Below are positions 1 to 11,822 of a stretch of DNA of 64,000 bases, piece by piece (the stretch's first letter is position 1; the number at the start of each line of letters is the position of its first letter). Source of the DNA: Odontesthes bonariensis (taxonomy: Eukaryota; Chordata; Actinopteri; Atheriniformes; Atherinopsidae). The translations under genes were made by a program, and so were the position numbers. The stretch lies in NCBI RefSeq assembly GCF_027942865.1, contig NC_134509.1:20384697-20448696 (forward strand), given 5' to 3'. Under the pieces are notes generated by a model. That model did no database searches and was not told the DNA's origin. It saw nothing but the letters and a program-made list of their open reading frames with translations.

Positions 1-3000
1 GAGGTTTTTGTTTTTCTCCTGGAGGCGGCTCGCTGTCGGCCCCTCAAGATTTCCATCAGTTCTCATCTTCCTCCCGCCTGGAGCGTGACCGCGGAGGTGA
101 CGACCACAGCGGAGAGGAGCGTAAGGAGCGCCACAGGAGGCCTGCGGTACATGAGAAGGAAGAGGAGGAGGAGGAGGATGAAGAAAAAGAAGATGACAAA
201 GATGAGGAGGAGGACGAGGAGGAGGAGGAGGACTGTAAATACCATAAGCCACCAGCGTTGACCCCCGCTGATGGCCCACTAGCAGGGTCACAGAGTCATG
301 ACAGGTCAGAGGGCAACTCCAGCCCCTTCGAGAACAAGGTCACCATCTCCACCTTTGGGTCCATCATGCGCATCACCTCTTCCTCAGGGCTGGGCAGCAG
401 TACCAAGATCCGCAAGATTTCATCTTCCGGCGACTACAAGCCCTCCAAATCTCACTGCAAGCCGTCTCAACTGAGCACGCCGCCTATTTTAGAGGAGGCT
501 GACCAGAAGGACAAGGTCACGGCCCCTCTGCTGCCCCGCGAGAGGAGGCACCGCGGCAACAAGAAGAGCCGCCACGGTCCGGGGCGCCCGAGGGGGAGCA
601 AGAACCGGGAGAGAAGGGAAGAGGATCATCACCACCACCATCACCACTCGGCGCCTCCTCCCCCACCATTAACCTCCTCACTCCACCCGAGCCCGGCGTC
701 CATGCCGCACCCTGCCTTCCCCTCCACACTTCCTTCCACCACCACCACCTCTTTCTCCTCCACCTCCGCCGGGAGTTTCTCTACAAGCCGCGGCAGCTCG
801 CTGCTCGGCTCCGGTGAGTCTGAACGAGTGGGTGTGTGTGGTGGCCCTCTGACTTCCTGTGTGTGTGCGGAGGAAAGAAAACTGCACAGTTATCTGTTTA
901 CGCTTTAGTGTGTTCGCTTGCAGCTCAACTCTAAAGTGTTGAAATGTTTCCGTGATACACACCAGCTTATCTGAGCATCAGGACCTCAGTGTTTTCAGAA
1001 CAAGCTGCTTGAGGTAATGACCCAGCAGGTCACACAGATCCTGTCATGAGTTTATATAGTTTGTAAATCTGAGTATTTATTGAATCTGTGTTCGGCAGAG
1101 ATATCGTCCTAGGTACTGAGCTGCACATTTCCTGACCTACTTTCCAAGTCCCACAAACCCTCGGGTGTCACACATGTTCGTGCTGCAACTTCTCGTAAGA
1201 AAATGACGACACAAACCTTTTTTTTCACGGTTTTGTGTCTCACGTTTGTGTCACCAAGGTATCTACTCCAGCCTCAAGGACCCTCTTTCGCTGGGTGGCG
1301 GTGTCTGCAGCACGCCTCTGTCCCTGGGTGGAGGGGTGTGTAGCACCTCCTTGTCCCTGGGAGGGGGTATGTGTAGCACCCCTCTCTCTTCAGGACTTCT
1401 CTCATCCCACATCTCCTCGCTGTCTCTTCCGTCAGGCAACGCCGGCTCAAGCACACAGGTACATGAGAGAGGCGTCCCTCAGCTTTGCCTGCACAGAAGT
1501 TCCACCAGATGTTTTACTCCACGGTGTTCTCTTCTAGCAGCTCAGCAACGCTGACACTCAGGACTTTTAAAACCACTTAAATCCCATTCTGCAGTGGTGT
1601 TTTTACTCGTAAAAGGTTGAATTTTAAGTGCCGGGAAGGCAAGAACTTCGCTCAGTCCGAAAGAAACGGCGAGACGTCTCCTGACAAAACGAACAGTGAG
1701 AATTTTATCGAAACTGCGATATATATCGATGTTTTGTTACCCGATAAAGTATCGATTTTTCAGCCGCGAGTATCGATTTTTTTATTTTATTTATTTATTT
1801 ATTTTTTTTTTTTTTTTTTATTTAAAGCAAACTTTATTGAAAAGTCAGACGTTACAATTAGTGAAAACAGGACATTAAAATGATACAATACAATGCCAGG
1901 AGGTTACATTATACAAAACAGTGATAAATTAGTTAATAAAAATGTTATATAAAGTGCATAGCTCTCACGTTTGTGACATGTTCGTTTGTTTCTGTTTGTC
2001 TGGCTGTGTTGCCCTTCCGGGTCAAAGGACAGACCACCAGTCCAATCAGCGACGATTCATGTCAAATCACACTGTCCCTTTTTTTCAGAAAATTATGTAA
2101 GTGTATCGAATCGTTGGCTGAATATCGTGTATCGAATCGTATCGTTGGCTGAATATCATGTATCGAATTGAAGGATGAATATTGTGTATCGAATCGTATC
2201 GTTGGCTGAATATCGTGTAACGAATCGCATCGTTGGCTGAATATCGTGTATCGTATCGTTGGCTGAATATCGCGTATTGAATCGTATCATTGGCTGAATA
2301 GCGTGTATCGAATCGAAGGATGAATAGCGTGTATCGAATCGTATCATTGGCTGAATATCGTGTATCGAATCGTATCATTGGCTGAATATCGTGTATCGAA
2401 TCGAAGGATGAATATCGTGTATCGTATCGTTGGCTGAATATCGCGTATCGAATCGTATCGTAGGATGAATATCGTGTAACGAATCGTATCGTTGGCTGAA
2501 TATCGTGTATCGTATCGAAGGATGAATATCGTGTATCGTATCGTTGGCTGAATATTGTGTATCGAATCGTATCGTTGGCTGAATATCGTGTATCGTATCG
2601 TTGGCTGAATATAGCGTATTGAATCGTATCATTGGCTGAATAGCGTGTATCAAATCGTGTCATTGGCTGAATATTGTGTATCGAATCGTATCATTGGCTG
2701 AATATCGTGTATCGAATCGAAGGATGAATATCGTGTATCGTATCGTTGGCTGAATATCGCGTATCGAATCGTATCGTAGGATGAATATCGTGTAACGAAT
2801 CGTATCGAAGGATGAATATCGTGTATCGTATCGTTGGCTGAATATTGTGTATCGAATCGTATCGTTGGCTGAATATCGTGAAACGAATCGTATTGTTGGC
2901 TGAATATCGTGTATCGTATCGTTGGCTGAATATAGCGTATTGAATCGTATCATTGGCTGAATAGCGTGTATCGACTCGAAGGATGAATAGCGTGTATCGA

Positions 3001-6000
3001 ATCGTATCGTAGGATGAATATTGTGTATCGAATCGTTGGCTGAGTATTGTGTATCGAATCGTACTGTTTCCTGAATAGCGTGTATCCTATCGTGAGATTA
3101 GTGTATCGCTACAGCTCTGTCAGCGAGAAGTTGCTGCTGTTTTACTATTTAAATTTATTGTAAATTACAACTTTAAGCTTTGAACTTTTCTTTTTTAAAT
3201 GGATGAATTGCTGCTGATTCAAACTCATCGACTCGTGCTTGTTTCAGCGATGTATGATTTATGATGGTCAAACAGGTTGGAGAATGAATGAGGAGAAGGA
3301 GCAACAGCTGATTGATCAAATAGGACAGAGACATCACCCAAGAACGTTATAGAGTCGAATGAAAGTATTAAACTGTATTTCACGCCTTGCTCTTTGCACT
3401 GAGGTGTATTTTCCACCCTGCAGACGTCAGTCTGATGTTCACTGTCTCGTAGGTCCATCCTGGTTCCAGCAGCTCGTACAGCCTGACCTCCTCTCAGCCT
3501 TTCGCCAGCTGTCTGTCCGCCGCCCCGACACTGCCATCACTACTGAGCCAAGCCCAGACCTCACTGCCAGGTCAACAGAATATTCACTTTAACTCCGCTG
3601 ATGCTGTCGAGCAAACACGGCTCTGCTTTTCCATAAACAGGAGCTAATGACCGTTTGTCTCCGTTTGCAGAGTCTGACCTCGACGACTGCCGCTTCCCGT
3701 GTCAAGGGAACTCGCCAAGAGAGAGTCTGTCCTCGCAGTACGTCTCTGTTTGTGTTTTTCATTTAACGTCCCGGACTCAGAACATGATTCTTACTGCGTG
3801 AAAACATCTTTCAACACCGAAGGAAACGTCTTTATTATCACCGGGAAAACGTTGGCTGGTTAACCACCACAGAGACGGAGAGGATCAGAGTTAAAAACAG
3901 GCCACATGTTCTGTCTTTCTCCTCGTGCAGGTCGCCCATGAGCTGTCTTCCTCTGCTGTTTGACCAGAGAGATGGGTTGGGCGCCGGAGTCAGAACCCGT
4001 CCCGAGAACGTCCCTCCCGCCAGCTCCCACATTGAGCTGCTGTTGGAGAAACATGGCAACGGAGAGATGGGAGCCAACAGTGAGTTAATCTTTACCTCCA
4101 AGGAGTTCCCAATGGGATCAAAGGGGGAAGTGTCTGGGTTGTCTTTCACTTTGAGCTCTCTGGGTCCTCCAGGCCAATTAAAATGATGTCAGAGGGAAAA
4201 GTGACTCATAATAATGATGCTAAGTTGTTTTCATTCCATGTAAAACATATTATGTGTAATCTGCACAGCTCTGCTTACCTGCTGTAACCTCTGTGTGAAC
4301 CCAACCTGCTGTTATCCAGAGATGATGAGTGCATCTGTGACAGTACCGAACACAGCTTTGTTTCATTTCTGTTCTGTTCTCTGCTCACTTTGATTTCTCT
4401 GACGCTTTCTCTCACGGGATATGTGCCGACACTTGTTTTCTTATCTATTCTTGACTCCTTTCCACACATGGAACTGATTTAATTTTCCATTGTTGCTCAG
4501 CCTTTTGTTTTAAGTCTTCTGACACCCAAACTTTTTATTCCCATAGTTGCTTCTCCTGAGATGAGTTCCCATCTTTCTACCTCAGCCCACATAGTTCATC
4601 ACTGTACTCACATTCATGTCAAACAATACGACATGAAAATCTGGTTCTTACCAGATCTTACTATTAGTTTTATGCAACTACACTGGACATATTACACTGT
4701 GTCATCATCATATTTATTGAACAAAAACTAAGTGAACCCCTGATCCAGCAGCTTGTAGCAGCAGCTTCAGCAGCAGTGAGCTGAAGTAATGGTTTCCTGT
4801 GGGACGTTATCAGTCTCTCTCATGGTGGTGGAGGAATCTTGGCCCACTCTTCTTTCCAGCGTTGCTTCAGCTCATTGAGGTTTGCAGCATTGGTTTCTGC
4901 ACAGCTCTCTGAAGGTCCCACCACAGCATCTCAGTCAGGCTGAGGTCTGGACTTTGACTGGACCATTGCAACACCTTGATTCTTTTCTTCTTCACACATT
5001 CTGTTGTAGATCTGCTGCTGTGTTTGGGATCTTTGTCCTGCTGATGAGCCAGTTTCAGCCCAGCTTTAGCTGTCGGACAGACGGCCTCACATCTGACTCT
5101 AGAACACTTTGGTATCCAGAGGAGTTCATGGTGGACTCAATGACTGCAAGGTGCCCAGGTCCTGTGGCTGCAGAACAAGCCCAGATCATCAGCCCTCCAC
5201 CACCGTGCTTGACAGCTGGTATGAGGTGTTTGTGCTGATATGCTGCGTTTGGTTTCCTCCAAACGTGCTGCTGTGCATTATGAGCAAACATCTCCACTTT
5301 GGTCTGTCCAAAGGACATTGGGCCTCATGCAAAAACATTTTCGTATTTTTATTCTAAATTTCTCTTACTTTTTTCGTACGAAGGTCTCGTACGAACACGC
5401 CACGTCAGATTCAACAAGCGCTCTTAACTTCGGAAAAAGTGTGTAAACGACCTGCGTAAATGATGAATCACACTCGTGCGTATCTAAGTTCACGTGCACG
5501 AGGATAGTAGATTTGCATACTCCACGCCCAAAACTATACCATATAAGGCTGTGCTTCCTCTGTCCTGTACCAGGAAAAGTTGAGTGTTGAGTCATGAGAA
5601 TGACATCAAGGCGCAAAAAGAACAACTTTAGGGGCTCTGAGACTGAAGTTCTGCTTTCAGAGATCCAAAAAGGAAAATCTGTCATTTTTAGCAGTGTCAG
5701 CAGTGGAATTACGGGACCTGCTAAAGTGAAGAAATGGGAAGCAATTACGAGTGCTGTTAATTCTGTGTCACCTGTAGTTCGTAATGTCACCGAAATAAAA
5801 AAGAAATGGTTTGATATGAAAATGGCATAAAAAAAAAACGTCTCGCCATGGCCAGGCGCTCGATGACTGCAACTAAAGCCGTGCAATCAGTTGTTGCCTC
5901 ATCATGATGGCTCTTTGATGGGGTGGTCCATGAGGGGGGTCTTCTGGCACCACAGCTTCTGGTCTGCCTGGGCTGGTTCAGGTGGAGACCCTCGTTCATG

Positions 6001-9000
6001 GCAATATTGCATTGTTATATACAGATTCAAATGAACCTTCAATTAGTGCACAATTTAAGTCAAACAGAATAATGTCAGCATAATTATGGGGTATAATGTA
6101 TATTTATTTATGTTTTCTTCAAAGTAATTAAATGTACAATCCATTAGTCAAGCAAACTTGATTAGAATAACAGCGGACTATTTTACGAAACTCCTACGAC
6201 AGCTCTGGATCACTCGTAAATTCTGTTCGTATCTGAAAGAAAACGTAAAATACGAAAAGATTGGTGAATGCGCAAATTCTCTTAAATCACTCGTACGGAC
6301 GATTTAAGAACAAATCTGTGCATACGAACAGTTCTTGCATGAGGCCCAATGTTCCAGAAGTCTTGTGGTTTGTTCAAATGCAGCTTTGCAAACCTAAGCT
6401 GTGCTGCCATGTTCTTTTTAGAGAGAAGAGGCTTTCTCCTGCAGCTCTTCCAAACAAGCCATACTTGTTCAGTCTTTTTCTAACTGTGCTGTCATGAACT
6501 TTAACCTTTAACATGCTAACTGAGGCCTGTAGAGTCTGAGATGTAGCTCTTGGGTTTTTGACCTTGGGGTGACCTTGCTGGGACGTCCTCTCCTGGGAAG
6601 ATTGACAGCTGTCCTGAATGTTTTCCACTTGTGAATAATCTTTCTCTCTGTAGATCGATGGACTCCAAATAGTTTGGAAATGGCCTTATAACCCTTCCCA
6701 GATTGATGGGCAGAAATAACTGCTTCTCTAAGATCATTGCTGATGTCTTTCCTCTTTGGCATCGTGTTAACACACACCTGAATGCTACATCCTTAATTCC
6801 TGTGGAGCAGTGAGGGTTCACTTAGTTTTCCACACACTGATTCTGTGTTTTGTCTCAGTTTTTGTTCAATAAATAATGACACGTGTTGATGTTCATCTGA
6901 GGTTGAATTGACCGTTTTTAAGACCTGTTTGGCACTTTGTTCTGATACATAAAACCTTTGAACTGAAAGATGTTCTTTCTTTTTTACATGACTGCACGTA
7001 TATGTTGTTACCCTGAGACTTGCAGTGGCCTGTGATTGTTCCAACATGGTAGAAGTGAAGAAAAAGGGCGTGTTAATGCTCCGTGTCTGTGATGCCGGTC
7101 ATGTTGCAGCAGCCCAGATCATTTAGGAAACATGGAGCAGATGTTACTGAATTCCTAATATAGGAAGTAAAGTGCCTCTCAGGCATCCTCTCGTTGAATC
7201 TCATGCTTGAGTGAGAAAGTCAGTCAGATCTCTAGTGTGATACATCACTTTATGTGCTGTAATACACACAAATGCTGCCCTGCCTGGGCTCCCTGAACAC
7301 ATCAGATTGATGAAGCCATTAATGACTTCAGATCACACAAAGCAGCAAACGTGGAGCCGTGCAGGACACAGCCTTAGTTGTGTGACCTCTGGTATTTTCC
7401 AGCATAGCTCTGTCTAACTTCAGCCCAAGCAGGGGCCCAATCAGCCAGAATAATTGGAAACACCTGTGTGGGGGTGCAGCACCTTTGAATGAGCACTAAA
7501 GGAGAGCCTGGTGCAGGTTACTGGTTCTGTTTTTGCCTTAGATATTCCCCTGTGCATGAGTGATAGTTCAGCCATAACTAAGTTATGGCTGATATCTAAT
7601 AACACAGAAGTGTTTTACAGGGGAAAAAGATTTCCTGTGTCAGAGAATTTGATTATTTCCTCCTCGTTCAGTCACAGTGGAGTAAAAAAAAAAAATCTGA
7701 TTCTTTTTCCCCAAGAGTTTATGAAAAATGGATCCATCTGCTGCCTGCGAGGTTTCAAATAACCCAGGTTACCTCAGGTTAGACCCAGTCAGTTTTTATG
7801 TAAATTCTTCCTCGACAAGAGAGGAAAACGTCTACCTGAGCTGTGCAGTGCGCATATGATTGGTGTGAAAAGGGGGGTATGACACTTCACACCTCAGCTT
7901 CAAGTCTCACAATGTTGTTTTCCTTCGTTTTGGTTTTGCTTTGGTTAGGGATGCACCGATCCGATATTTGGCTCAAATATCGGTACCGATATCGAAAAAA
8001 TTAATCGGGTATCGGTGACAATCTATATCGGGCAATTTTTTTTCTTCTAATTTTTAAAAATATATATTTTTATTTATTTATTTGTTTTTAAATTAATTAA
8101 TTAATTGATTTTTATTATTTTATTTTTTTCCCCTTGTCCTGTCCAGCATTGACATTCATCCAAGGGCCTTCTGATCCCTCTAGTTATGAAAAAACTTGTT
8201 AAGTTGGGACTACCTCTGATTTCTTTTTTTTTTTTAGTTAGTTTTTACCAAGCTTGTGAAGCTATTGTTTTTTTTTTCTCAATTTCAGCTCCTTTATTAT
8301 GCAATATTTTGTTTTACATTGGATTTTGAATCCCTAATTGCACTGACTGAACCAGTTCCATTATTTTTATGGTTAAGATTTGTCTGGTTAAGACTGGTGC
8401 ACGATTATTAAATAAATAAGTAATTCAGTACATTTATATCTGTTGATTTGTTTTTTGGAAAAATAGGAAAGGAATGTTTAAGTCAAGTCTGATGTTGCCT
8501 TGCACAAAAGAATGATCCCAGTCTTTTCCACACAATGAAACTTACCGTTTGTTACCGTAATTCCGCGCTGTTTTTCTGTATCGGTATCGGCCGATACTAA
8601 ACCTCAGGTATCGGTTTCGGAGGTGAAAAAAGCGGATCGGTGCATCCCTAGTTTTGATGCTTTCCTCCCACTCGAGTGTTTCTCTGAACCAAAAACAGAT
8701 GTTGTCATCAGGACATGTTAAAGCAGTTTTATTATTCAGGATTTCTGCTCTGTTGGCTCAGTTGCTGTTTACTTTAGCATTTTTAGTGCCTTTAGCTAAT
8801 GGTTGTTTACATTTGTGTTCATCTGCTGTAACGGAAGACTTTGCCGAGCTTGAGCTGCATGGTCCATATCCCACAGCTTTAGGGGTGAGCCTTGCACTGG
8901 CAGAAATGGTTTGTGTTGTGACGACAGAAGAACCACAGAGCTGGATGAACTCCCTGAGCTTGTTGCTGCAGCTCTATCACGTTTCATCTGCCGTTACATC

Positions 9001-11791
9001 AACAGGAGACAGTTTTATCTTCCACCTCGTCTACCATCACCTCATTTCCTTTGTGTCCACAACACTGCTGAGCTGTGAAATACACACATGCTAGACTAAG
9101 CGGTCTGTGATACAAGTTGTATAACTGCTTCTATGAAATGCATAGAAACCAAAACATGTCCTGTTTACAACGAGGCTGCGGCCTCGGATGCTCAGACCGA
9201 ATGACACCTTCGGGTTCTAAGTCAGAGAAGCGGCATCAGAAGGAGCTTCAGTGCTTTCCAGGATGGAAGTCGGTCTTTCTTCAGCATTTCTCTGCTTTCT
9301 TTCTGCTTTCTGAACCACAGACATGTTGGCTGAACATTATCTCCTGCTTTATAAGTTCTACATTTGCAGTATTTTGTGAAACCATGCGTGATACCCGCAG
9401 ATATTTAAGCCCTGTTAAGTCTCTGCGGAGGGCTCAGTCTTCCGCCGGTGATGCTAAATACCTGTGAACACGCAGAGAAGCAGTTAAAGGACTCTCTATC
9501 ATAATGTGTACTTCTGGTCCCTTTACAATGTCATGCTTCTGTTTGTTTGTTTTTTAGCAGTCTGGCTTATGCAAATCCTTATTTATGAGAATTTAAATAT
9601 AGAAGATTAAATCTGAGGAAACTACGTCTTTGTTTACTTTCACCTGCAGGCTTAAAACCTCTGCTTGCTTTAAAAAGGACCAAATCCCAGTTGATCCTCA
9701 CCTGTCTCTGCCGTCTCTGCACCTTCCGGCACGTTGCAGACGAGCGCACTGCATTCATCTGTAATTACACCGGTTTGTGTTCCCCTCGTCACACCGCAGT
9801 AATCTGGTGACGGAGGCCTTTTTCTATCACTGTTGTTACGACCCCAGGTCTAGGGGATCAGGGTGGTAACATAAATGTGTCCAGAGGGAAAAAGTAAAGT
9901 TTAAAATAATTTATTACAAAGAAAAAGCTTCCATAAACAAGACAGGGGGTACACTTTAACCACACAAACTACTAATTGGAAGCACTAGAGTCAGCTAACT
10001 CAGACTGTTAAACCGAGCAAATGGTGGAAGTACAAATTCCATTGAAGTTTCCATAAACCGTCAAACAAAAGGCTGCAGCAAACAAAGTGGGGGATCAGCT
10101 GTACAAATTCTGTTCCTAAGGTTGTCCCCTTGGGGAAATGAGTTCAGGAGCCTTTTATAGAGTGCAGGTGGACCTCATCCTTCACTAATTGGCTTGTCAC
10201 CTCCTGCTGGTCCAATAGGGTTGCTCTGCAGTTCCCAGGCAGCCAATCACTGGAGAGTGCTCCCACACTTGAATCTGCATAAAAATAAACAAAGAGACTG
10301 CACAGCCTCTAGAGGCCAGGGGCCGTAACACTGTTCTCACACTTTAACCTGAATGTTTTACATTCGAACCGAAGGTGCTCACACCTCCATTTTATCCAGC
10401 TTAAGAGGAGAAGGTTTTCCGGCACTTGTGGAATCACACAGAGTCTGCTGAGGTTATAAATACAATCCAGTTTATCCAGATTTGGAGAAGTCGGCATCTT
10501 CTATTCATGTTCTGTGTGGATCTGGTGCACAGACGTCTCTGTGCAGTTTGCTCACATCCCACAGTTGTTCACCGACATGTGGTGCTTGTGATCTCTCTTC
10601 TTTCCAGTTGTGGAGATGCTCCAGTCATTGCACTCCCTGCAGCAGGAGAACCAGCGCCTGCAGGACCAGATCCTCAGCCTGACAGCCAAGAAAGAGCGGC
10701 TGCAGCTGCTCAACACGGAGCTGGCCGTGCCGTTCCAGCCTCACCTTCATTCCGCCCAGGCCTTCCTCCACACATCTGCACAGATCAGCTTCCTATCATC
10801 CACTCAAGGTGAGCTGTTCCATCTTTTCCACCCTCTTTCATATGAAAACCTTCGGAGTCACTGTCGGTGTCTGTAGAGCGCTGCCCCGTCTCCTTTAACC
10901 CCCCCCCCCTCCCGCCCTCATAGACCACAGATGGGGTTGGTTAGTGATGTTCACGTAGGCTGAGTTGTGACACTAGTGGTGAATGTAAACATTAGACTGT
11001 AGTTTTGACCCTGTGATTGTCCCTCTTATTTCTGTAGACCCTCTGAGCACCAATAAGAGCCCCCTCTCCAAAAGCTGCTTCCTGAATGACACCTCCTTTG
11101 TTACCTCGTCAGAGGTGAGAAACCCGTAGATCCTTTCGAGCAGCATCACTGTTTGTTTTCCTGTTTCGGGCTTTGTTTTCAGCGCAGTGGCCGATTACAA
11201 AGCCAGCTGAGAGCTGAAAAGTCTCCTCTTGTTGTTGTTCAGGAGCTCCACTCTGGAAGTCCGTCCCGCAGCAGCTCGTCGCTCTCCTTCCAGAGCACGC
11301 CCCCGCCTCAGCAGAGCCCCGCCTCCTTCGGCCAGCCGCTGCTGAACGGGTTGAGTCGAGGTTTGTCTGACGGTGTGGGGAGCATCAGCCAGGCCGGCAG
11401 CTCCGCTCTGCCCATGGTGGGCGGGCTCATGGCGTCCCTCACAGGAAGTCCTCAGCTGACCGTAAACGGCGTTCTGGGCAGCCTGAACGGTGTGATCCAG
11501 TCTCCCGTGCAGAACACTCCACAGCCGGCGCTCCCAGCTCTGCGCCCCCAACCGCCACCGCTCAACGCCCAGGCGCTCGCTCAGGGCTTTCAGCTTCCCA
11601 AAAGTGTGAGCCCGTACGTACCCGCCCTGTGCACGAAGACCCTGTTCTTTCTATTTAACCAGTTTTATGGGATGGATCTGTTTTTTTTTTTTTTTTTTGT
11701 TCTTTAAGCTCAGAGAAGTGTGGTGTGACTGCGTGTTGACGTTTGTTCCAGGTCTTCCCTCCTGTCTGAGCAGCAGAAGCAGCTTCTGATC

Positions 11792-11822
<31 letters not shown>

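Larger units (their letters stand above)
4697..6882 (-). mobile_element. Tc1-like transposon, interrupted and decayed (copy A1)
   Basis: Reading the minus strand, the HTH part starts near 6762 with MPKRKDISNDLREAVISAHQ and continues through SKLFGVHRSTERKIIHKWKT, then a proline-rich linker (GRPSKV). The catalytic half (QTKVEMFAHN, VKHGGGGLMIWACSA) lies at 5318-5055. Ends carry related inverted sequences around TTTATTGAACAAAAACT at both 4710 and 6865. The open frame is broken by shifts and by a 1.03-kb insertion at 5320-6347. The homologous uninterrupted copy at 17965-18885 shows the ancestral join. Boundaries are approximate. Confidence 0.85.
4080..10607 (+). other. large mllt6 intron filled with transposons
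   Basis: A 6.5-kb intron between the exon ending PENVPPASSHIE... and the leucine-zipper exon. It contains the Tc1/Harbinger nest (4697-6882), a hAT element (7946-8650) and a solo LTR (9834-10330). I see nothing coding in the remaining 4080-4690, 6890-7930, 8660-9830 and 10340-10600. Open frames there (for example 8654-9094) have no recognisable protein. Confidence 0.75.

Noticed and set aside
2085-2663. 192-aa open frame on the minus strand (DTRYSANDTIRYTIFSQRYD repeats)
   Set aside because: It is the minisatellite read in frame; the unit simply lacks stops, and no start context, splice or protein family supports it.
2106-3090. CRISPR-like repeat array
   Set aside because: Units are contiguous and variable with no unique spacers, and the genome is a vertebrate; it is an ordinary minisatellite.
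5365-5886. 173-aa minus-strand frame inside the Harbinger-like element
   Set aside because: Antisense shadow of the Myb-like frame; no recognisable domain.
8654-9094. 146-aa frame in the large mllt6 intron
   Set aside because: Low similarity to anything recognisable, no splice context, and it begins at the edge of a hAT element.
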